Shown here piece after piece: positions 59,301 to 64,000 of a stretch of DNA of 64,000 bases (positions within the stretch are counted from its first letter, which is position 1; each line of letters opens with the position of its first letter). The notes beneath the pieces are model-generated. The model made no database searches. It was given only the letters and a program-made list of their open reading frames with translations, and was not told the origin of the DNA. The position numbers and the translations under genes are program-made. The stretch lies in the NCBI GenBank assembly GCA_035544955.1, contig DASZZN010000018.1:1-64000 (forward strand). Direction: 5' to 3'. The DNA is from Candidatus Dormiibacterota bacterium (GTDB lineage Bacteria; Chloroflexota; Dormibacteria; CF-121).

Positions 59301-59419
59301 GAGGGGAGGAGCTCCTGGTTGAGCCGGAAAATGCTGAAGATCCCGGCTCCCATGAAGAGGACCGCGAAGAGGATGACAACCGGCCGGTTGCCCAGGCACC
59401 AGGCGATGATGCGTCTCAA
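56333..59419 (-). CDS. RND-family efflux transporter permease (AcrB/HAE1 type)
   Basis: A 1028-residue RND pump with 12 predicted helices and two large outer loops. Seen: the N-terminal helix NRPVVILFAVLFMGAGIFSI, the proton-relay Asp pair in TIAVGRIIDDAIVVLENSYR, the second-half VMVFGIVVSNAILLIDFAER and LRPILMTAVATVVALLPVAV. It starts with TTG (preceded by GAGGAG). No membrane-fusion protein gene is adjacent, and the organism may lack an outer membrane, so it could work alone or with partners elsewhere. Substrates cannot be inferred. Confidence 0.93.
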   Translation of the reverse strand: MRRIIAWCLGNRPVVILFAVLFMGAGIFSIFRLNQELLPSVDFPSVFIVTSDPGANPAVIDRDISVPLSGALNGLPQAQHVFASSSQGFSEVVVQFNVDSNTKDDLDAVNQRLSQVQLPAGVGKPLVQTFSFSAAPSIIYSLAAADGNLSRATHEAQTVIAPALQGAQGAAQVKVVGGEQNAIAITLDQVKLAANGLAPFQVAQALEAAQVDVPAGESLGGSRVLPVEVVSTVHTAADLRALPVGTAAPSARSASPSIVTLGAVASVQEGPAPVNGITRTDGLPSLSIQVIRDPNGNAISLSNDVHSRVAALHLDPSDRLSLIEDTATGIRASLNDLLLEGLLGALFAILAIFFFLRSIRATLVTAVSLPTSVLVALLGTAVGGFSLNILTLAGLTIAVGRIIDDAIVVLENSYRHLQKGEPPRLAALNGASEVSKAVISSTLTTVAVFLPIALVGGIISKFFLPFSITVTISLLASLLVALTLIPVLVSFLLQRRAALAPGRRDWSHRVYEPLLGWALSSRLTKTVVVVAATLLFALAVGVVASPLVAKNFFDFGSTDQLQGTVALPPGTTSEQTVEQMKSFEQAAMADPGVKLVQVTVASSDYGGYSAGFSTNHARLLLLTKDKRQSGAVVNRLQQTLDTLYGIGNAQLAIASFGPSSNRFEARASGQDDQALRQASDLILAKLQQDSEVSNIQSDLSAVKPQLTVDVDPAKASAHGLSPRLVAQLVSQALSAVPLGNLGGNGPPVSLRMDPAAVTIDRLGGLPVGPGTALKDVATITNQTAPDSINRRDGTRLVAVSAVINGTDTSGISQRATALVQLVPLPAGVKLDTGGTSEEINQSFQSMFEAIGIAVAIVFIILVIFFRSVVTPFVILVSMPLALIGGIAALLVTRSALGLPALLGVLMVFGIVVSNAILLIDFAERARETQPTHDALLLAGATRLRPILMTAVATVVALLPVAVGLSTSGGGGLISQSLAVVVVGGLITSTVFTLVVVPVVYSLIARRGRVGAIAAIRDLDVEPPSGRIA

Positions 59420-59509
59420 GCGCTCCTCCTCTTCGGGACTACGGTCGAGCCACCAAGTCTAGATCAGCACGCCCCGCCGTTTCTTGTGGAGCGGTATACC
59501 TATTTTTCC

Positions 59510-60613
59510 TCAAACCTGGCGCTGCGTGAAATTCACCATCAGGTGCAGGTCGAGGAACCGGCCGATATCGTCGACTTCCATCTCGATGCCGGCACGGACG
59601 GTCGGACCAATCGGTCCGAAGGGTTCGACGGTGACCTGGCCGCCTCGAAGGCCGGACTTGCGCAGGCTCCAGGCCGCCACGGCCCGGCCGTTGACGACGA
59701 CCGCGGGGTGAAGCCATCCGCCACCGCGCTGCAGGCGACGCTGCAGGGGTCGGGGCACCGCGAGATCGCGTCGCCGATAGGCGAGCAGGTAAGTGTCGAA
59801 CGCCGGCAGCAGCCGGATGTCGGTCTTGTGCGGCCTTTCCTCAAGCTTCAAACGCTCTTTGAGCAGGAGGCCGGGCTGTCCCTGCAGCGTGACCTCGACA
59901 AGACTTGCGCTGGCTCCATTGACGGCGGATCGCGCGTCGTCGATGGGTAGGCCCGACCAGGTGCTCAGGTCCTCGACCGTCGCCGGCCCGCAGGCCGCGA
60001 CGTAGCGGCGCGCTAGCTCGGACAAGGCGGCCTCCCGGGAGGGCAACCGGTCCTGAGCGACCCAATCGTCGAGCAGCACATAGGTTGACTCGCCGTCGTC
60101 GCGATCGGGGCCGAGGCAAACGATGCCCTCAAGGGCGGCGAGCCCGATCAGATGGATCGGCGCCTGGGTCTTCGGATCGAGCGAGACCTGCCGGCTCCGT
60201 AGGTGAGCGGCCAGTTCGTATCGCGTGAGCGGGCCGGAACCCGTCAGGATCTTTCGGATCGCCGCGATACCCCTGCCTTTCAGGTCGTCGTCGAGGCCCA
60301 GCTGCGCGTGGCGGGTGCGGCGGGCTCGGGCAAAGATCGGACCCAGCAGGTGAAGCAGCCAGCGAACATCCTTCGCCGCGACGACGTGCAACGTGCCGCG
60401 CATCAGCCAGGTGCGGACGATCGAGCGGTCGCTGTCGAGGGCGCGCACCACCTTGCCCGCATCGAGCCCCGCGCTTCGAGCCCGCATGCCGAGCGTCGTC
60501 GCGCTCCAGTGCTGCGCCTGCAGGCCGACCACGTCGTGGAGGATCGTGGCCGGCGTCGCCCTTGTGGTTGCGCTATGAGTTAGCCGCTGAGCCGTAGCCC
60601 GCAGCCACAGCAC
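59510..60613 (-). CDS. Winged-helix DNA-binding protein, HTH_42 (AlkZ/YcaQ-like glycosylase family)
   Basis: A 367-residue protein of the HTH_42 family. It opens with WLRATAQRLTHSATTRATPA and then VVGLQAQHWSATTLGMRARS, where the Q-A-Q pattern matches the Q-x-Q/D catalytic motif reported for AlkZ/AlkX/YcaQ DNA glycosylases. SIVRTWLMRGTLHVVAAKDV is another family hallmark. The C-terminal part has AFDTYLLAYRRRDLAVP and a beta-barrel-like end (FGPIGPTVRAGIEM). These enzymes unhook crosslinks or remove bulky alkyl adducts. It starts with GTG at 60613. The RND pump gene follows on the same strand, 90 bases away. Confidence 0.82.
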   Translation of the reverse strand: MLWLRATAQRLTHSATTRATPATILHDVVGLQAQHWSATTLGMRARSAGLDAGKVVRALDSDRSIVRTWLMRGTLHVVAAKDVRWLLHLLGPIFARARRTRHAQLGLDDDLKGRGIAAIRKILTGSGPLTRYELAAHLRSRQVSLDPKTQAPIHLIGLAALEGIVCLGPDRDDGESTYVLLDDWVAQDRLPSREAALSELARRYVAACGPATVEDLSTWSGLPIDDARSAVNGASASLVEVTLQGQPGLLLKERLKLEERPHKTDIRLLPAFDTYLLAYRRRDLAVPRPLQRRLQRGGGWLHPAVVVNGRAVAAWSLRKSGLRGGQVTVEPFGPIGPTVRAGIEMEVDDIGRFLDLHLMVNFTQRQV

Positions 60614-60632
60614 GCGGCTGTCGGAGAGGACG

Positions 60633-62054
60633 TTAGCCGCCGGCGGGTCCTGCCTCGAGGCCGGGCTCCGTCATGCGCGAGGGATCCAGCAGGCGGTCCA
60701 GCTCCTCTGGTCCCAGCTTCGTTTGCTCGCGCGCCACCTGGCGAATCGTCTTGCCCGTCGCAAGCGCCTCTTTGGCGATCTTCGCCGCGGCGTCGTACCC
60801 GATCGCCGGCGCAAGCGCGGTTGCGAGCATCAGCCCTTGCTCGACCATCTGCGGACCCCGCTCGGTGGCCTTGATGCCTACGATGCATTGCCGGGCCAGG
60901 TTCTGGGCGGAGGCGGAGAGCAGGGCGATCGATTCGAGGAGTGAGAAGGCCGCTACCGGGATCATGAGGTTGAGCTCGAAGATGCTTCCTGACTGCGCCG
61001 CGACCTCGATCGTCTGATCGTTGCCCAAGACCTTTGCCACCACCATCGTCATCGACTCGATGATCACTGGATTGACCTTGCCCGGCATGATCGAGCTGCC
61101 TGGCTGCACTTCCGGCAGGGTGATCTCGCCCAGTCCGGCGCGCGGGCCCGAGGCGAACCACCGAATATCGTTGCCGATCTTCCAGAGGCTGACGGCGACG
61201 GTGCGAAGGGCACCCGCGGTCGACAACACCGCGTCCAACGTGGCCTGCGCCTGGAAATGGTTGTCGGTCTCTCGCACCAAGAAGCCGGTACGCCGGGTCA
61301 GATGCGACAGGACTCGCTGCGCGAACTCGGGGTGGGCATTGATGCCGGTGCCAACCGCGGTGCCGCCGAGCGGCATCTCGGCCAGCTCCTCCGCGGCGAG
61401 GCTGACCCGTTTGACCGATCGCTCGACCTGGCCGGTATAGCCACGAAACTCCTGGCCGAGGCGAATGGGAGTCGCGTCCTGAAGATGCGTCCGTCCGGTT
61501 TTGATCACCGGAGTGAACGCCTTGGCCTTCTGGTCGAGCGCATCCTTCAGGTAGGTGAGCGCCGGCACGAGCTCTTCGTGGATCGCGACCAGCGCCGCCA
61601 GGTGCATCGCCGAGGGGATGACGTCGTTACTCGACTGGCACTTGTTGACATGGTCGTTGGGGTGGACCGGCTGACGCGAGCCGAGCGGTTGACCGAGGAT
61701 CTCGTTCGCCCGGTTGGCGATCACTTCGTTGGCGTTGGTGTTCGTCGACGTTCCGGAGCCGGTCTGGAAGACGTCCACGACGAAGTCCTTGTCGAACTTG
61801 CCTTCCTCGACTTCCTCGGCAGCCCGTTGGATCGGGTTGGCGATACGAGTCTCGAGCAACCCCAGCTCGGCGTTGACAAGCGCGGCCGCGCCCTTGATCT
61901 GAGCCAGCGCGCGGATGAAGCGGCGCGGGAGCCGCAGGTTGCTGATCGGGAAGTTCTGCTGGGCGCGCTCCGTGCTCGCCCCGTAATAGGCACCGGAGGG
62001 GACCTTCACCTCGCCCATAGAGTCGCGTTCGATTCGAGTTCCCTCCTCAGCCAT
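60633..62054 (-). CDS. fumC: Class II fumarate hydratase
   Basis: A 473-residue enzyme of the fumarase/aspartase superfamily. Seen: FQTGSGTSTNTNANEVIANR, HPNDHVNKCQSSNDVIPSAM, KTGRTHLQDATPIRLGQEFR, the catalytic SS loop PGSSIMPGKVNPVIIESM, and PLGGTAVGTGINAHPEF. It interconverts fumarate and malate in the TCA cycle. Aspartate ammonia-lyase has nearly the same motifs and cannot be fully excluded. TAGGAT, 13 bases before the ATG at 62054, supports this start and a leaderless message; an earlier in-frame start at 62144 lies in the neighbouring promoter region. Confidence 0.88.
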   Translation of the reverse strand: MAEEGTRIERDSMGEVKVPSGAYYGASTERAQQNFPISNLRLPRRFIRALAQIKGAAALVNAELGLLETRIANPIQRAAEEVEEGKFDKDFVVDVFQTGSGTSTNTNANEVIANRANEILGQPLGSRQPVHPNDHVNKCQSSNDVIPSAMHLAALVAIHEELVPALTYLKDALDQKAKAFTPVIKTGRTHLQDATPIRLGQEFRGYTGQVERSVKRVSLAAEELAEMPLGGTAVGTGINAHPEFAQRVLSHLTRRTGFLVRETDNHFQAQATLDAVLSTAGALRTVAVSLWKIGNDIRWFASGPRAGLGEITLPEVQPGSSIMPGKVNPVIIESMTMVVAKVLGNDQTIEVAAQSGSIFELNLMIPVAAFSLLESIALLSASAQNLARQCIVGIKATERGPQMVEQGLMLATALAPAIGYDAAAKIAKEALATGKTIRQVAREQTKLGPEELDRLLDPSRMTEPGLEAGPAGG

Positions 62055-62130
62055 CGACGTCATCCTAGCAACCGTTTGCCCGCGATCCTTCGCCTCATCG
62101 GAGCCTGAGCAATCGCGTAATCTGTAGGCC

Positions 62131-62574
62131 GTGCAGCCCCGCATCGTCTCGATCCAGCTCTGTCCTGGTCACCGGGAACCGATGAAGCCGGTGGCCACTG
62201 CGAACGTGATCGAGGGCCAGGGGCTCGAGGGCGACAAGCACGCGGGCGGCGCTCCCGACCGCCAGGTGCTCCTCGCGGATAAGGAGGCGCTGGACGCGGT
62301 CAACGTTCAACCGGGCACGATCAAAGAGAACCTGACCGTCGAAGGGCTCAATGTCATGGAGCTTCCGCCGGGCAGCCGGCTGCACCTCGGGGCGAGCGCG
62401 GTGCTGGAGATCACAAAAATTTGCGAGCCCTGTTTCCGAATGGACGAGATTCGCGACGGCTTACGCCAGGAGCTCGTAGGCCGGCGGGGCATGGTTTCGC
62501 GCGTGGTCCGGGGCGGGTCGATCCACGTCGGCGATCCAATCACAGTCGAAGAAGCACAGCCGATCGCTTCCTAG
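62131..62574 (+). CDS. MOSC-domain protein
   Basis: A 147-residue protein with only a MOSC domain. Seen: VIEGQGLEGDKHAGGAPDRQ, VLLADKEALDAVNVQPGTIK, ENLTVEGLNV, and the conserved cysteine in KICEPCFRMDEIRDGLRQEL. MOSC proteins handle sulphur bound to molybdenum cofactor or detoxify N-hydroxylated compounds; the stand-alone form is less well understood. It starts with GTG at 62131, 13 bases after TAATCT, suggesting a leaderless message, and shares one base with the amidohydrolase gene. Confidence 0.88.
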   Translation: MQPRIVSIQLCPGHREPMKPVATANVIEGQGLEGDKHAGGAPDRQVLLADKEALDAVNVQPGTIKENLTVEGLNVMELPPGSRLHLGASAVLEITKICEPCFRMDEIRDGLRQELVGRRGMVSRVVRGGSIHVGDPITVEEAQPIAS

Positions 62575-63425
62575 TGATCCGCGCGGTCGACCTGCACGTT
62601 CATCTGCCGCTGAAGGAGTGGCTCGATGGCAGCATGGGCCCCTACCGTGAGGCGGCGGCACGCTACTTCCGGAGCGAGGTCCACGAGCGTAGCGTCGATG
62701 AGCTCGCTGTCGAGTATGCCCAGGAGGAAGTCTTCGGTATCCTGCTCGCCTGGGATGCAGAGACGGCCACCCACCGGCCGCCGCTTTCCAACGACCTCGT
62801 CAGCGGGATCGTCAAACGCCATCCCAAACGATTCGCCTTCTTCGCCTCGGTCGATCCCTGGAAGCCAAACGCCGTCGAGGAGCTGGTACGCGCCGTCAAA
62901 GAGCTGGGGGCGAAGGGTGCCAAGTTCCATCCCTCGATGCAGGACTTCTATCCGAGCGACGAGCGGCACTTCAAGCTCTGGGAGAAGGCTTCCGAGCTGA
63001 AGATTCCGTGCCTCTTTCACACCGGCACCAGCGGCATCGGCGCGGGCCAGCCGGGCGGCCAGGGCATCAAGCTCGACCCGGCCAGGCCGATCCACCTGGA
63101 CACGGTGGCGGCCCGATTCCCGGAGCTTCCCATCATCGCCGCCCATTTCGGCTGGCCCTGGCACCTGGAGCTGATCGCCATGGCGCTGCACAAGACCAAC
63201 GTCTACATCGAGCTCTCCGGCTGGTCGCCGCGCTACTACCCCGATGAGTTGGTGCGCGAGATCGGAGGCCGCTTGCAGGATCGGACCCTGTTCGGCAGCG
63301 ATTACCCCTTCATCAAGCCGGCGCGCGTCCTCGAAGAGCTGGACGCCCTCTCACTCAAGCCCGAGGCCAAGGTGAAGATCCTGCGCGAGAATGCCGCGCG
63401 CCTGCTAAAGCTGGAACTCCGCTAA
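62574..63425 (+). CDS. Amidohydrolase (amidohydro_2, ACMSD-like) family protein
   Basis: A 283-residue TIM-barrel metal enzyme. Seen: the metal pair in IRAVDLHVHLPLKEWLDG, FAFFASVDPWKPNAVEELVR, GAKGAKFHPSMQDFYPSDER, a ligand His in IPCLFHTGTSGIG, ELPIIAAHFGWPWHLELIAM and the terminal Asp of RTLFGSDYPFIKPARVLEEL. These fit amidohydrolase_2 decarboxylases and hydrolases. The start is GTG at 62574, overlapping the MOSC stop; an earlier frame start lies inside the MOSC gene. The substrate is unknown. Confidence 0.88.
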   Translation: MIRAVDLHVHLPLKEWLDGSMGPYREAAARYFRSEVHERSVDELAVEYAQEEVFGILLAWDAETATHRPPLSNDLVSGIVKRHPKRFAFFASVDPWKPNAVEELVRAVKELGAKGAKFHPSMQDFYPSDERHFKLWEKASELKIPCLFHTGTSGIGAGQPGGQGIKLDPARPIHLDTVAARFPELPIIAAHFGWPWHLELIAMALHKTNVYIELSGWSPRYYPDELVREIGGRLQDRTLFGSDYPFIKPARVLEELDALSLKPEAKVKILRENAARLLKLELR

Positions 63426-63475
63426 AACCCCGTTGTACTGGTACGGTGGACGCTCTTCCGCTCGCCTCCGACCCC

Positions 63476-64000
63476 ATGGGATTATTTGGGGTCCTGATCT
63501 TCATCGTCGTCATCCTGCTGGTTTTTGCCGTCTCCATCGCCACCACGTTGGGGCCGATCGCTCTGGTCATCGCCGCGATCGTCAAATCGTTCAGGAATTC
63601 GGCTCCAACCGGTTCGCCCGGGTTCGGGCCGCCGGGAACGAGCTTCACCGTGTCATCCGAGCGGCTGATCGCCGTGGACCCCGCGTCTCCAATGGCGCAG
63701 GCGTTCGGCGCGACGCTCCAGCAGGCCCTTGGCCAGCAGCTGGGGCAAAAACTGGGGCAAATGGTGGCGATGGCTGCGGCGCAGCATCCACTCGAGCTTC
63801 AACTGGCACCGATCGTCATGGCCGTTGAGGCGGCGCGGCGCCAGGGCAACGCGGCGCCGGTCCGGCCGTTCTTGACTGACCAGTTCGCCGCTCGATTTCC
63901 CTCCCAGGCAGGGCAGGGTGGCGTCCTTGGAGCCATCTCCCACATGGAACTCGCGAAAAAGGCCGGGGTGGCCACGGCAGACCATCTCCTCCTCCGGATC
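63476..64000 (+). CDS. Membrane-anchored protein, cut by the window end (partial)
   Basis: ATG at 63476 opens a frame that stays open for 175 codons to the last base. It begins GLFGVLIFIVVILLVFAVSI, continues with a second hydrophobic stretch IALVIAAIVKSFR, then a Pro/Gly-rich linker and a soluble part with LIAVDPASPMAQAFGATLQQ and a repeated QQLGQKLGQM. I do not recognise the family. No other gene overlaps this frame, which supports it being real. Confidence 0.6.
   Translation, partial: MGLFGVLIFIVVILLVFAVSIATTLGPIALVIAAIVKSFRNSAPTGSPGFGPPGTSFTVSSERLIAVDPASPMAQAFGATLQQALGQQLGQKLGQMVAMAAAQHPLELQLAPIVMAVEAARRQGNAAPVRPFLTDQFAARFPSQAGQGGVLGAISHMELAKKAGVATADHLLLRI

Overview
This is a GC-rich bacterial chromosome segment with tightly packed genes: ATGA/GTGA overlaps, shared stop codons at convergent gene ends, and many transcription units without a Shine-Dalgarno sequence that carry a TAnnnT hexamer 12-15 bases before the start codon. 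The gene content (SCO1664/DUF3090 pair, DrrAB-type exporters, kdpFABC, LLM-class oxidoreductase, MoxR/DUF58 cluster) suggests a soil Chloroflexota lineage (for example Dormibacteria-like) or an actinobacterial relative. No rRNA, tRNA, insertion sequence, prophage or CRISPR array is visible, so the assignment is an inference.

Layout. 1-2615: end of an unknown gene, a DHFR/RibD-like reductase and a glycosyltransferase-39-like membrane protein (both minus). 2755-6773: DUF4129, small membrane protein, MoxR ATPase, DUF58 and membrane protein operon. 6840-9971 (minus): RHH regulator, DUF4097, DrrA and DrrB exporter operon. 10056-15138: DUF1579 protein, ArsR + AHSA1 pair, NagZ-like lipoprotein, MarR + DHA2 multidrug pump. 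15135-21156 (minus): PAS-GAF-PAS-GGDEF-EAL protein, PAS-LuxR regulator, GNAT acetyltransferase, second DrrAB exporter. 21216-25739: LigB-type dioxygenase + pirin, a conserved unknown, a rhodanese-CBS gene with an in-frame TGA, a MutY-like glycosylase and a Tim44-like protein. 25705-28653: two crotonase-family genes around an aldehyde dehydrogenase. 28759-32209: ECF sigma factor, zinc anti-sigma factor and ABC exporter. 32369-40085: a reductive pyrimidine degradation cluster.

The pyrimidine cluster has an NCS1 permease, an LLM oxidoreductase, a beta-ureidopropionase-type amidase, a dihydropyrimidinase, methylmalonate-semialdehyde dehydrogenase and a beta-alanine-type transaminase. Together they would import a pyrimidine or hydantoin and turn it into acetyl-CoA or propionyl-CoA. 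No PreT/PreA dihydropyrimidine dehydrogenase is present, so the LLM enzyme is a candidate for the first reduction.

40107-49643 holds a methyltransferase, kdpE, a 29-codon membrane miniprotein, kdpF, kdpA, kdpB and kdpC, and a split KdpD. One gene carries two tandem KdpD-USP sensor units, the second with a broken Walker A, and no kinase. A separate convergent gene on the other strand carries the DUF4118 membrane part and the histidine kinase; the two overlap by 20 bp at their 3' ends. 49683-52656: LOG-family protein, phospholipase D-like protein, CtaG-like protein, DUF4190 protein. 52661-53898: SCO1664/DUF3090 pair (minus). 53918-59419: unknown protein, small ORF, NarL-type two-component system, RND pump (minus). 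59510-64000: HTH_42 glycosylase-like protein, class II fumarase, MOSC protein, amidohydrolase and a membrane protein cut by the window end.

The most unusual signals are (1) the rhodanese-CBS gene at 23414-24106, whose single in-frame TGA lies in the active-site loop and is followed at selenocysteine-like distance by a hairpin; (2) the split, duplicated KdpD; (3) the small membrane ORF overlapping kdpF; (4) the LLM enzyme in the pyrimidine operon; and (5) the many leaderless-type promoters.
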